DNA from: Lebetimonas sp. JH292
Lineage (GTDB): Bacteria > Campylobacterota > Campylobacteria > Campylobacterales > Nautiliaceae
Length of the DNA stretch: 64,000 nucleotides
Assembly: GCF_000523275.1 (NCBI RefSeq)
Contig: NZ_ATHQ01000001.1
Location: 319,001-383,000, forward strand
Direction of reading: 5' to 3'
Shown here one piece after another: positions 45,331 through 54,349 of the stretch (its first letter is position 1; every line of letters begins with the position of its first letter). The translations under genes and the position numbers were made by a program. The notes under the pieces were generated by a model. It saw only the letters and a list, made by a program, of their open reading frames with translations. It made no database searches and was not told the DNA's origin.

Positions 45331-46146
45331 ATGAAAAAAGTGAATTGGGTTGTAAAAATAATTTTGCCAATACTTACATTTATTGCAATAATAGGGGTTT
45401 GGGATGCCCTTTCAGCCAATATTGAGAATTTACCGGGCCCAAAAGATGTCTGGATTGCAGCATTTGGGGGAAATGTTGACGGAGAAGTTGTAAAAGGGGT
45501 TTTAACTGATCCTTTTTATATAAATTCTGATGAGGATAAGGGTATTTTTTGGCAGGTGTTAGCCTCTTTGGAAAGAGTGTTTGGAGGATTTATCCTGGCG
45601 ATAATAATAGGTGTTCCAATCGGTTTTATGATTGGAATGAGTAAAAAATTTTATTATGCCCTAAATCCTTATATTCAAATATTAAAGCCGGTGTCTCCGC
45701 TTGCCTGGCTTCCACTGTTTTTATTAATTTTTCAGGCAATTAACCCAACGGCAATTGCAACAATTTTTATTACATCAATATGGCCGATTATTTCCAATAC
45801 GGTTTTGGGGGTTCAGAGTGTAAATAAAGATTATATCAATGTTGCAAGAGTACTTAAATTTTCACCGATAGAAATGGTGTATAAAATTATGCTTCCTGTA
45901 TCGGTACCTTATATTTTTACGGGAATGAGACTATCCCTTGGTATAGCATGGATTGTAATTGTCGCTGCCGAAATGCTAACAGGTGGAACTGGTATCGGTT
46001 TTTGGATTTGGGATGAATACAATAATCTAAATTATCCGCATATTATTATTGGAATTATCATAGTTGGGATTGTTGGATGGATATTAGATACCATCATGGG
46101 TAAAATAGCAGACTTTTTTGATTACAGAAAAAGAGGGAGAGCGTAA
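45331..46146 (+). CDS. nrtB: ABC transporter permease, NrtB type
   Basis: A 271-residue inner-membrane permease with about six helices and the EAA loop (INVARVLKFSPIEMVYKIML). The region between the first two helices contains a short periplasmic part. It starts 9 bp after the binding protein gene and its stop overlaps the ATPase start (TAATG), consistent with one operon. Confidence 0.9.
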   Translation: MKKVNWVVKIILPILTFIAIIGVWDALSANIENLPGPKDVWIAAFGGNVDGEVVKGVLTDPFYINSDEDKGIFWQVLASLERVFGGFILAIIIGVPIGFMIGMSKKFYYALNPYIQILKPVSPLAWLPLFLLIFQAINPTAIATIFITSIWPIISNTVLGVQSVNKDYINVARVLKFSPIEMVYKIMLPVSVPYIFTGMRLSLGIAWIVIVAAEMLTGGTGIGFWIWDEYNNLNYPHIIIGIIIVGIVGWILDTIMGKIADFFDYRKRGRA

Positions 46147-46943
46147 TGAGTATTGAAAATTATTTAATTTTAGAAAATATTGAAAAAAGATTTCCTATTC
46201 CGGGAAAAGAAGATTATGTGGCCATAACTGATATAAACTTAACTATCAAAAAAAATGAAATAGTCTCAATCATTGGGCACAGCGGCTGTGGTAAATCAAC
46301 ATTGCTTAATGTAATTTCACAGCTTGAGCCTCAGACAAAAGGTAATGTAATTTTAGAAAACAAAGAAATAAAAGGCCCGGGACCTGACAGGGCGGTGGTT
46401 TTTCAAAACCATTCTCTTCTTCCTTGGCTTAGTGTTTATAAAAATATTGAAATGGCGGTAAAAAAAGTAATGCCTGATTTATCAAAAAATGAATTAAAAG
46501 AAAGAGTGGAAAAATTTATTGACATGGTACATTTAACTCAGGCAAAAGACAAATATCCCGATGAAATTTCAGGCGGTATGAAACAAAGGGTCGGTATTGC
46601 AAGAGCAATTGCAGTAAGACCGAAAGTATTGCTTATGGATGAGCCTTTTGGTGCACTTGATTCATTAACAAGAGCAAATTTACAAGATCATTTAATGAGA
46701 ATTCAGCAAAACGTTAAAAATACAGTTATTATCATTACACACGATGTTGATGAAGCTGTACTTTTAAGTGACAGGGTTGTTATGATGACAAACGGACCTG
46801 CTGCCACTATTGGTGAAATCCTTGAAGTAAATCTCCCTCGCCCAAGAGACAGGGTTGCTCTTCAGGAAGACCCTGAATATATCAGATGCAGAGAAGCCAT
46901 ACTCGAATTCTTATATCAAAAATTTGCAAAAGAAGACGAATAA
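46146..46943 (+). CDS. nrtD: ABC transporter ATPase, NrtD type
   Basis: A 265-residue ATPase with Walker A GHSGCGKSTLLN, Q-loop FQNHSLLPWL, signature SGGMKQRVGIARAIA, Walker B VLLMDEPFGALD and switch histidine IITHDVDEA. It closes the importer operon. It converges on the narB-like gene with 39 bp between and no clear hairpin. Confidence 0.92.
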   Translation: MSIENYLILENIEKRFPIPGKEDYVAITDINLTIKKNEIVSIIGHSGCGKSTLLNVISQLEPQTKGNVILENKEIKGPGPDRAVVFQNHSLLPWLSVYKNIEMAVKKVMPDLSKNELKERVEKFIDMVHLTQAKDKYPDEISGGMKQRVGIARAIAVRPKVLLMDEPFGALDSLTRANLQDHLMRIQQNVKNTVIIITHDVDEAVLLSDRVVMMTNGPAATIGEILEVNLPRPRDRVALQEDPEYIRCREAILEFLYQKFAKEDE

Positions 46944-46982
46944 TATCCATTCTATTCCTCCTTTTTGCCCTCCTTAAAAAAT

Positions 46983-48935
46983 TTAAATTTTTCTTATATT
47001 TACAGGAGTATGGTTGTAGTCCGGCTCTTTACTGACCGGATCTAAAATAGGGTTAGTTAGGAAATTAACTTTTCTATAATGCATTAGAATTGCCACAACT
47101 CCTTTTTTTATTTTACTTTTTTTGACTTTCAATGTAACTTTTCCAAATTTAGATTCAATATTAACTAAATCACCTTCTGCAATTCCTAAATCTTTCATAT
47201 CCTCTTCATTAATTTCTACAAATTCAACTTCATCTTTTATAACCTGTCCTGTTTTTGTCATACTATGCCAGTGGTTTTCATGGCGTGTAGTAATTAGTAA
47301 AAACGGATATTTACTATCAGGTTTTAAGCTTCTGTTTTGTTTTTCAACCCATAAAAGATTTGCTTTTTTATTAGGTGTTAAAGCTTCTTTTAAATTTTCT
47401 CCCCATCTAAAAGGCTTTTCTTTTAATTTTTCATAATCACACTCATAAACGTTCATATCAGGGCTTAGTCTTGTCATCTCTTTATACTCGTTAAACACTT
47501 CTTTACCTGAATTAAAATCAAATCCGCTAAATCCAAGAGCTTTTGCTATATTAGCAAAAACTTCCCAGTCCTGTTTTGTCTGTTTTTTTCTAAAAGGCAT
47601 TTGCAAAGTAATTAATCTATCCAAATTAGTCTGAGTACCTTCCTTTTCTCCCCAAGGAGCAACCGGAATTATCAAATTAGCAAATTTGCTCGTTTCACTT
47701 CCTTTATATGCATTTAGTTCAACTACTAAATCAATTTCACTAAAAGCTTTCTCAGTTTCGCTTCTATTTGGCAAGTGATACACAGGGTCTGTATGAGCTA
47801 CAATTAAGACTTTTAATTTGCCTTTTTTTACCATTTCATCAGCAGTTAGACCAGGTTTATTTGGAATATTTTCAGTTTTCCAAAATTCTTCTACTTTTTT
47901 TACATTCTCAGGAGTATAATCTAAATGAACAGCTAAGGTTGTAGCAAGTCCCCCGACTTCTCTTCCTCCCATAGCATTAGGCTGACCGGTTAGAGATAAA
48001 GGACCGTTTAAATCTTTAAACATTTTACCTGTTAATATAAAAAGATTTATAAAAGCAATATTTTTTTCAACCCCCTCGCTGCTTTGATTAAGCCCCATTG
48101 TCCAGCTTCCGACAATATTTTCATTTTCTCTCCACATCTCAGCTAATTTTTCAAACTTATCTTTGCTAACCCCGGCAAGTTTTAAATATTTATCAATATC
48201 TACTTTTTTTAGTTCTTCAAAATATTCATCATTAAAATTAACTTTTTCTTTTAAAAACTCAAAATCAACCATTCCTTCATCTAAAAACTTTTTAGCAAGA
48301 GCTAAAAATAGATAAATATCCCCACCCACATTTATATCAATATACAAATCAGCTATTTTTGCCGTTTTTGTAAATCTTGGATCAATTACTACTACTTTTA
48401 ATCCATTTTTTTTAGCTCTTTTAATTCTATTGAAAAATACAACATGCGCTTCTGCAATATTGCCTCCGGCTACAATATATAAATCTGAATTAATAGCATC
48501 TTCCATAGTTAAAGGCACATAATCGCTTCCTATTGTTTTTTTATATCCTACAACAGCGCTTGCCATACATGTTCTTGAATTAGTATCAACATTTGCTGTA
48601 TTTATAAATCCTTTACCAAGTTTGTTTGCTATATAATAATCTTCATTTAAAAGCTGGCCTGAGAGATAAAATCCGATTTTCTCAGGAGTTGAAGCTTTTA
48701 TTTTATCTGTAATGATTTTTATTGCTTCTTCATAGCTTATTTCTTTAAACTCTTCATTTTTATTTTTACGAAATAGTGGTTTTAAGATTCTATTATTTAC
48801 AACTTTATCTTCAAGACTTCCTTTTTTGCATATAAGCCCTCTATTTGCAGGATAATCTTTTAGAGGTTTTATTCTGTTTTTAATCTCAAATCCGCATCCA
48901 ACGCCACAATAACTGCAAACACTTTTAAATTTCAT
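46983..48935 (-). CDS. narB: Assimilatory nitrate reductase-like molybdoenzyme (NarB/NasA)
   Basis: A 650-residue bis-MGD enzyme with no signal peptide, so cytoplasmic. The [4Fe-4S] cysteines are C7, C10, C14 and C36; the molybdenum ligand is C123 in [13 protein letters not shown]. The length and lack of flavin domain suggest a ferredoxin-dependent NarB. A formate dehydrogenase is unlikely, since a Cys ligand replaces selenocysteine and nirA overlaps by 11 bp. It would reduce nitrate to nitrite for assimilation. Confidence 0.88.
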   Translation of the reverse strand: MKFKSVCSYCGVGCGFEIKNRIKPLKDYPANRGLICKKGSLEDKVVNNRILKPLFRKNKNEEFKEISYEEAIKIITDKIKASTPEKIGFYLSGQLLNEDYYIANKLGKGFINTANVDTNSRTCMASAVVGYKKTIGSDYVPLTMEDAINSDLYIVAGGNIAEAHVVFFNRIKRAKKNGLKVVVIDPRFTKTAKIADLYIDINVGGDIYLFLALAKKFLDEGMVDFEFLKEKVNFNDEYFEELKKVDIDKYLKLAGVSKDKFEKLAEMWRENENIVGSWTMGLNQSSEGVEKNIAFINLFILTGKMFKDLNGPLSLTGQPNAMGGREVGGLATTLAVHLDYTPENVKKVEEFWKTENIPNKPGLTADEMVKKGKLKVLIVAHTDPVYHLPNRSETEKAFSEIDLVVELNAYKGSETSKFANLIIPVAPWGEKEGTQTNLDRLITLQMPFRKKQTKQDWEVFANIAKALGFSGFDFNSGKEVFNEYKEMTRLSPDMNVYECDYEKLKEKPFRWGENLKEALTPNKKANLLWVEKQNRSLKPDSKYPFLLITTRHENHWHSMTKTGQVIKDEVEFVEINEEDMKDLGIAEGDLVNIESKFGKVTLKVKKSKIKKGVVAILMHYRKVNFLTNPILDPVSKEPDYNHTPVNIRKI

Positions 48936-50688
48936 CTATCACCTCACTCCATACCTGATATTTCCCGCTTACCATATTATCAATAATTTCATAAATTCCG
49001 CCTTTATATCCAAATTCTTTTAAGCTTTTAACTTGTAGCGGATTGAATAGATTGTCAAATGCGTGTGTTTTTGTTATTTGATAAAATAGCTTATCTCCAA
49101 TTTCTTTTATTTCAAAATATTCAATTTTATTTGATTTGAGAGGCAGGGTTGGTAAAAACTCAAAATGTTTAGCATTGAATTTCATAATAAATCCTACTGC
49201 CCACTCGCTCATATTAGTTTCTTTATACCACTCTTCATAAGGCAGTTCACTACCTTTATAAAGTTTCATCATAGGAATAATATATTTTTCAAGTTCATCC
49301 AATGCAACTTTTAAAACTTTTTTGCCTTCTTTTTTAGAATTTCCTCCCACATAAATTTCTACACCCGGGACTATACCGGAATCTTTTTTAACTTTTGCGC
49401 CTACAAATCCAAAATCTCCAACCCCGTGAATCCCGCAACCTTTAACACATGCAGACCAGTGAAATTTAACAATTCCATCAATCGGCACTAAATCATTAAG
49501 CCTGTTTGCCAAATTTATAGCATCGTGTTTATTTTCAATTACCCCAAAAGAGCATGTTTTTATACCTGCACATGCTACGAGATTGTTAAAATATGGATTT
49601 GGAGCATATTTTTTATATAATGAACTTTTTTCAACAATACCGGATACTTCAGTAATATAAAAGTTTTGGTCAAATGTTAATTTAATCACACCTCTGACAC
49701 CTTTTGCAATTCTTGCTGCTTCAATCATATCACTTCCGCTAAAAATTCCAGAAGGAACTATAAATTTATATGCATATTTTCCTGAAACAAGTTCTTCTTT
49801 TAGGAAATAATTTATTTTAATATCTGTTAAAAGCTCACTTGTCTTAACAAATTTATAATCTAAATATTCTTCTAATGCTTTTATGAAATTTTCAATTCCG
49901 ACTTCTCTAATTAAAAATGCAAAGCGGTTTTTATTTCTGTTGTCTCTAAATCCATATTTTTTATAAATTTCTTTAATTCCCCTAAATAACAAAACAGCCT
50001 CGTTAATATCTACAAAAATTTTAGAATCAATTCCCATCATACCGACTCTACCGCCCATAAAAACCCTAAATCCGTATTTTCCTCCGCTTTTAGCAAGTGC
50101 AAATCCCAAATCCTGGGTAAATACGTTTGAAGTGTTCTTAAAATTTCCACAAATACCAATATTGAATTTTCTAGGAAGCGTGCATACTTCTTTTTTTAAA
50201 AACTCTTCTTCTAATTTTTCTCTTAAAATCCTATCATCTATTACCGAGCTTTTAGAAATTCCTGCCATTGGGTCGGTTAAAATACCCCTGAAATTATCAA
50301 CTCCTGTCTGATAGGTTATTACTCCCACACTTTCAAGTTCATTCAATACTTTATAAAGATTTTCTTCTTTAATATATCTAAGCTCAAGCTGGGCTCTTGT
50401 AGTAAGGTCTATATAATTATTTCCGTATTTTTTAGCAATTTCTCCAATTTTAAGAGCTTTTATCGGAGTTAATTCTCCGTCTTGGATTCTTACTCTTAGC
50501 ATATAATCATCTGTATTTTTTTTATAAAAAGCCCCAAAACATTTTAGAAAAAAATTTCTGTCTTCCGGTAATAATTTGTTATTTTTCAGTCTTTCAAGAG
50601 CTTCAAAAGGAGTTGAGGTTTCTTTTATTTTTTCAATTTTATTAATTTTTTTGTGTCTGTTTGAAACTTCTTCTAAAATCTTTAACAT
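48925..50688 (-). CDS. nirA: Siroheme nitrite/sulfite reductase, NirA type
   Basis: A 587-residue siroheme-[4Fe-4S] enzyme with two half-repeats. The cluster/siroheme cysteines are C373, C379, C414 and C418 (CAGIKTC and CVKGC). Siroheme-contact motifs include the TRAQLELRYI region. It reduces nitrite to ammonium with six electrons. Sulfite reductase is the alternative, but the neighbouring nitrate reductase and importer favour nitrite. An SD-like AAAGGA precedes the ATG. Confidence 0.88.
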   Translation of the reverse strand: MLKILEEVSNRHKKINKIEKIKETSTPFEALERLKNNKLLPEDRNFFLKCFGAFYKKNTDDYMLRVRIQDGELTPIKALKIGEIAKKYGNNYIDLTTRAQLELRYIKEENLYKVLNELESVGVITYQTGVDNFRGILTDPMAGISKSSVIDDRILREKLEEEFLKKEVCTLPRKFNIGICGNFKNTSNVFTQDLGFALAKSGGKYGFRVFMGGRVGMMGIDSKIFVDINEAVLLFRGIKEIYKKYGFRDNRNKNRFAFLIREVGIENFIKALEEYLDYKFVKTSELLTDIKINYFLKEELVSGKYAYKFIVPSGIFSGSDMIEAARIAKGVRGVIKLTFDQNFYITEVSGIVEKSSLYKKYAPNPYFNNLVACAGIKTCSFGVIENKHDAINLANRLNDLVPIDGIVKFHWSACVKGCGIHGVGDFGFVGAKVKKDSGIVPGVEIYVGGNSKKEGKKVLKVALDELEKYIIPMMKLYKGSELPYEEWYKETNMSEWAVGFIMKFNAKHFEFLPTLPLKSNKIEYFEIKEIGDKLFYQITKTHAFDNLFNPLQVKSLKEFGYKGGIYEIIDNMVSGKYQVWSEVIDEI

Positions 50689-50753
50689 TTTATTCCTTTT
50701 TTTAAAGATTTTATCAAAAATAGTTCCATTTAATAATCATATTATTGAATAAA

Positions 50754-50790
50754 ATTTATACATTTATGAATAAATTTTTTTATTTATACA
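50754..50790 (-). promoter_or_regulatory. Two TGTATAAAT motifs upstream of nirA
   Basis: Direct copies on the minus strand, 28 bp apart, in the 105-bp gap between xseA and the nirA-like gene. The same 9-mer occurs in the cysG/transporter control region at 43824 and 43906. Either a shared regulator site or -10-like boxes. Confidence 0.4.
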
Positions 50791-50793
50791 GTT

Positions 50794-52137
50794 TTACTGC
50801 CCACCGCTTACTATCTTAAGCGCTTTTGAAAGAATTGAAGTTGTGGCATTTTCAACATAAAATTCATCATCTTTTTTTATACAGTTTAAAGAAACTTTTT
50901 TATCCCCTATCCTAACCTGTGCAAAACCTTCTTTTTCTCTGTTTTTCGGATTCATTCTTTCATATGCGTTTTTAACGGAGTTTAATTCTTTTTCTTTAAA
51001 ATAAATTATTTCATTCATTTTGTTTTTTAACTGATTTTTCAACAAATTTATTTCTTTTTCAAATTCTTCTATTTTTCTAAGCGGAGAAGAAAGAATCATA
51101 CTTTTTTGAAGATTTATAAAATCATTCTCTTTTTTTCTTAAAATTCCATCCGTTAAAATATAAAAATTTTTTTGTAAAACCCTTATTTCATCAAGCCTCA
51201 TATCAAATTTTTTAACAGGTGAATTTGATATAAAAAGCTCTTTTGTATGAATAAGTATTTTTTCTTTTTTTTGCAGAATCTGATTTATTTTATAATTAAA
51301 ACTTTCCATCATTTCATCAATTGAAAGTAAAATTTCATTTTTATCAGGAAGTGCAATTTCCATGGCGTTCGAAGGAGTTGCGGCTCTTTTGTCCGCCACA
51401 AAATCACTTATTAAATAATCAATCTCATGTCCTACCCCTGAAATTACCGGTGTTTTTGCCTTAAATATCGCATCAGCCACAATTCTTTCATTAAAAGCCC
51501 ATAAATCTTCACGGCTTCCGCCTCCTCTTCCGAGTATTATTAAATCAAAACCTTTTCCGTCATCAAAAATATATTCATCCGCCATTTTTATTTTCATTGC
51601 AATATCGCCAGGGGCGCCATCCCCCTGAACCAAAGTATTAAAAAGATAAAATTCACTTAAAAGCCATCTTTTTTTTGCAATCCTCAGCATATCCTGCAAA
51701 GCCGCCGCCGTTCTTGAAGTAACAATTGCTATTCTTTTTGGAAATTTCGGAAGCGGTTTTTTATTTTTTTCATCAAAATATCCGAGGTTTTTTAATTCTT
51801 CTTTTAACTGTTCATAAGCTTTTTGCAGCGCCCCTATTCCGCTTGGGGTAATACTTTGAGCTATTAGTTTGTATTCCCCTCTGGGAACATAAATATTTAC
51901 AGCTCCGTAAACCAGGACTTTTTCACCCTCAGTGAGTTTAAATTTCATTCTTGAAAGATTACTTCTCCACATTGCACAGTTTATAGAAGAATTTTCATCT
52001 TTTAGTGTAAAATAGAGATGCCCTGAATTATGATAAACAGCTTTGCTCACTTCCCCTTCGACATAAACTATTTCAAAATGAGAATCAACAACGGATTTTA
52101 TCTGATTGTTAAGCTGGGTTACACTTATTGCTTTCAT
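50794..52137 (-). CDS. xseA: Exodeoxyribonuclease VII large subunit
   Basis: A 447-residue nuclease subunit. It has an N-terminal OB fold (VEGEVSKAVYHNSGHLYFTL), a catalytic domain (IAIVTSRTAAALQDML, ILGRGGGSREDLWAFNE, GVGHEIDYLISDFVADKRA), a long coiled coil and a short C-terminal beta part. All family hallmarks are present. It starts after the alr gene and a repeat-filled junction. Confidence 0.95.
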   Translation of the reverse strand: MKAISVTQLNNQIKSVVDSHFEIVYVEGEVSKAVYHNSGHLYFTLKDENSSINCAMWRSNLSRMKFKLTEGEKVLVYGAVNIYVPRGEYKLIAQSITPSGIGALQKAYEQLKEELKNLGYFDEKNKKPLPKFPKRIAIVTSRTAAALQDMLRIAKKRWLLSEFYLFNTLVQGDGAPGDIAMKIKMADEYIFDDGKGFDLIILGRGGGSREDLWAFNERIVADAIFKAKTPVISGVGHEIDYLISDFVADKRAATPSNAMEIALPDKNEILLSIDEMMESFNYKINQILQKKEKILIHTKELFISNSPVKKFDMRLDEIRVLQKNFYILTDGILRKKENDFINLQKSMILSSPLRKIEEFEKEINLLKNQLKNKMNEIIYFKEKELNSVKNAYERMNPKNREKEGFAQVRIGDKKVSLNCIKKDDEFYVENATTSILSKALKIVSGGQ

Positions 52138-52153
52138 TTATTGCCTTTTACTC

Positions 52154-52191
52154 TTCTCACCACTCACTACTCACCACTCACAACTCACTAT
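52154..52191 (-). repeat. Heptamer repeat over the alr stop codon
   Basis: Minus strand: AAATAGTGAGTTGTGAGTGG, then TGAGTAGTGAGTGGTGAG. The last residues of Alr (NSEL) and its TGA stop are made by the repeat. About five heptamers with variants GTGAGTT, GTGAGTG and GTGAGTA. Confidence 0.75.
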
Positions 52192-53161
52192 TTATAACTT
52201 CTCTTTTTATTCTCGGGGAAATTTTCACTAAAATATCATAAGTTATAGTGTCAAAATTTTTAACAAACTCTTTCACATCATCAAACACAACCACTTCGTC
52301 AAAATCACCTTCAACTATCATGGAATCCATAGAAATTTTTCCAAGTGCATTTGTGTTTTTTAATTTGCACCCCTCTGTGAAACAAGGCAGTCCGTCACCG
52401 TATCCCACATCAACGGTTGAAACCGTTATATTTTTATCACTCATAAATTTTTTATTATATCCCACACCCTGAAGCGAAAAAATTTTTCTTTTTGAAATTG
52501 TTTTTGCAACTAATTTCATAACTGGTTTAAACCCTTCAATTCCACCGTACATTGCAATTCCGGGACGTACATAATCAAAAGTATAAGGCAGTTTGTCTAA
52601 AGCGGCTGAATTTGCTAAATGAAAATACGGTATTTTTAAACTGTTTTTTTCACAAAAATTAATAACTTTTTTTCTTATTTCTTCAAATCTCTTAAGTTGT
52701 ATAAATGTATCGTTCCCAATTTCATCCGCACAGCAAAAATGGGAAAAAACGCCTCTTAATTCAAAATTTTTTTCTTTTATAATATTTAAAGCCTCATTTA
52801 ACTCATCCGTTAAAATTCCGTTTCTGTGCATTCCTGTATCAATTTTTAAATGAATATAAGGGTGACGGTTTTTTTTAAGCTGAATTACTGAATTAATTCC
52901 GTAAGAAATATTTTTCGCATTTCTGTTAGTACCGGGGTAAAATACAATTACTTCTTCAAAAAAGCTTTTTACCATTTCGGCTTCAGAATTGTTTTTAACA
53001 CAGACTTTTTTAATACCGTATTCATTTAGCATTTTTGAAAAAGTAATTATTCCGTGTCCGTAAGCATTGTCTTTAATTACGGCAAGTATATTAGGATTTA
53101 TTTTTGAAATTTTATCGAGGTTAAAAAAAAGATTTTTTTTGTTTAAATAAACTGTAGCCAT
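52178..53161 (-). CDS. alr: Alanine racemase
   Basis: A 327-residue PLP enzyme supplying D-alanine for peptidoglycan. The PLP lysine is in AVIKDNAYGHG, the phosphate/PLP region in RPGIAMYGG, and the catalytic tyrosine region in VGYNKKF. It is shorter than most (about 360) but typical for this phylum. The C-terminal NSEL is encoded by the junction repeat. Located 24 bp after rpsR. Confidence 0.92.
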   Translation of the reverse strand: MATVYLNKKNLFFNLDKISKINPNILAVIKDNAYGHGIITFSKMLNEYGIKKVCVKNNSEAEMVKSFFEEVIVFYPGTNRNAKNISYGINSVIQLKKNRHPYIHLKIDTGMHRNGILTDELNEALNIIKEKNFELRGVFSHFCCADEIGNDTFIQLKRFEEIRKKVINFCEKNSLKIPYFHLANSAALDKLPYTFDYVRPGIAMYGGIEGFKPVMKLVAKTISKRKIFSLQGVGYNKKFMSDKNITVSTVDVGYGDGLPCFTEGCKLKNTNALGKISMDSMIVEGDFDEVVVFDDVKEFVKNFDTITYDILVKISPRIKREVINSEL

Positions 53162-53185
53162 AAATAAGCCCCGAAAAAGGGGGAA

Positions 53186-53470
53186 TTATTTGGCTTTAAG
53201 AGGTTTGATGGCCTCAAACGGATTTTCGACAACTCTTTTTCTGTCAACTACATAAGGGATTAACGCCACTTGTCTTGCTCTTTTAATGGCTTTTTGAACC
53301 ATATCCTGATGTTTTTTACAGGTACCTGTTAATCTTCTTGGCATAATTTTATATCTTTCAGACAAAGAATATTTAATTAAGTCAATATCTTTGTATCCGA
53401 TATAATCTACTTTCATTTCACAATATTTACATCTTTTTTTTCCGTATTTTTTCTTTGGATCCTGTGCCAT
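53186..53470 (-). CDS. rpsR: 30S ribosomal protein S18
   Basis: A 94-residue protein with the S18 core [19 protein letters not shown] and [11 protein letters not shown]. The N-terminal CKYC pair is seen in some S18 forms with a zinc site. Third gene of the rpsF-ssb-rpsR operon, the standard order in this phylum. Confidence 0.97.
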   Translation of the reverse strand: MAQDPKKKYGKKRCKYCEMKVDYIGYKDIDLIKYSLSERYKIMPRRLTGTCKKHQDMVQKAIKRARQVALIPYVVDRKRVVENPFEAIKPLKAK

Positions 53471-53480
53471 TATCTATCCT

Positions 53481-53945
53481 TTAAAATGGTATTTCGTCTT
53501 CGTCAATATCTATTGACGGTATATCTTTGTTTTGTTTAGGCTGTGAATGTTCTTTAGGTGCTTGCGGCTGAGGAGCTTGATAAGAATTTTCATAATTTCT
53601 GTTTCTCTCAGCTTCCGCTTTTGTTTCCATAAACTGTATTTTTTCAGCAACTACAGAATGTTTGCTTCTTTTTTGTCCGCTGCTGTCAACCCACTGGTCT
53701 AATACCAATCTTCCCTCAACTAATACTTTAGAGCCTTTTCTTAAATATTGATTGGCTATTTCCGCGCTTCTACCAAAAACAGTGACATCTATAAACATAA
53801 CTTCTTTTTTGTTTTCTCCGCTCACACTGTCTTTATATGTTCTGTTTGTTGCAATTCCGAATTTCGCTATTGCCGTCCCTGCAGGGGAATATCTGAGTTC
53901 AACGTCTCTTGTCAAATTCCCTACAAGGATAATTTTATTGTACAT
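53481..53945 (-). CDS. ssb: Single-stranded DNA-binding protein
   Basis: A 154-residue protein: OB fold (YNKIILVGNLTRDVELRYSP, GSKVLVEGRLVLDQWVDSSG), a glutamine/proline-rich linker and the acidic C-terminal tip DIDEDEIPF that recruits partners. It overlaps rpsF by 11 bp. Confidence 0.97.
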   Translation of the reverse strand: MYNKIILVGNLTRDVELRYSPAGTAIAKFGIATNRTYKDSVSGENKKEVMFIDVTVFGRSAEIANQYLRKGSKVLVEGRLVLDQWVDSSGQKRSKHSVVAEKIQFMETKAEAERNRNYENSYQAPQPQAPKEHSQPKQNKDIPSIDIDEDEIPF

Positions 53946-54270
53946 TTTTTGCCATTTCTTCGAAACGTTTTATTTCTTTTTTATTTTCATATTTAACTGT
54001 CATAAATCTTAACAAATCTTCGTTATATCTCATTTGTCTTTCAAGTTCAAGCATTGCGCCTGATGGAGCTTTGTAATAAATTATATAATAATCTCCTCTT
54101 TCAAACTTTTTAATAGGATATGCCAACTGTCTGATTCCTATTTTATCCATAGCAACAACTTCTCCACCTTCTTTAGAAATTACATCCTGAATATTTTGAA
54201 GGTTTTTTTCCTTGTCTTCGTCCGTTAATGTCGGTTTTAAAATAAACATTGTTTCATAATGTCTGAGCAT
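53935..54270 (-). CDS. rpsF: 30S ribosomal protein S6
   Basis: A 111-residue protein matching S6: MLRHYETMFILKPTLTDE and RQLAYPIKKFERGDYYII. First gene of the operon, with SD AAGGAG 5 bp before the ATG. An upstream leader contains a sequence complementary to that SD. Confidence 0.97.
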   Translation of the reverse strand: MLRHYETMFILKPTLTDEDKEKNLQNIQDVISKEGGEVVAMDKIGIRQLAYPIKKFERGDYYIIYYKAPSGAMLELERQMRYNEDLLRFMTVKYENKKEIKRFEEMAKNVQ

Positions 54271-54275
54271 TAATT

Positions 54276-54335
54276 CTCCTTCTGGCTAATTTAGCCCCTT
54301 AGCTTGGAGCAAGGAGGCATTGAAACGAAATTATA
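54276..54335 (-). promoter_or_regulatory. Promoter and candidate autoregulatory leader of rpsF-ssb-rpsR
   Basis: TATAAT at 54330-54335 (minus strand) predicts a transcript start near 54323 and a leader of about 50 bases. In it CCTCCTT (54317-54311) is complementary to the SD AAGGAG (54281-54276), and GGCTAAATTAGCC forms a small internal hairpin. The pairing could hide the ribosome site, as in ribosomal-protein leaders bound by S6:S18. No match to the known motif was checked. Confidence 0.5.
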
Positions 54336-54349
54336 CTAAAAATAAATTT

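Noticed and set aside
46983-48935. Formate dehydrogenase
   Set aside because: The metal-ligand motif [13 protein letters not shown] and overlap with a nirA-type gene fit assimilatory nitrate reductase better, though the families are close.
42634-50688. Nitrate block as a mobile island
   Set aside because: No integrase, tRNA junction, direct repeats or clear base-composition shift was seen; lateral origin remains only a hypothesis.
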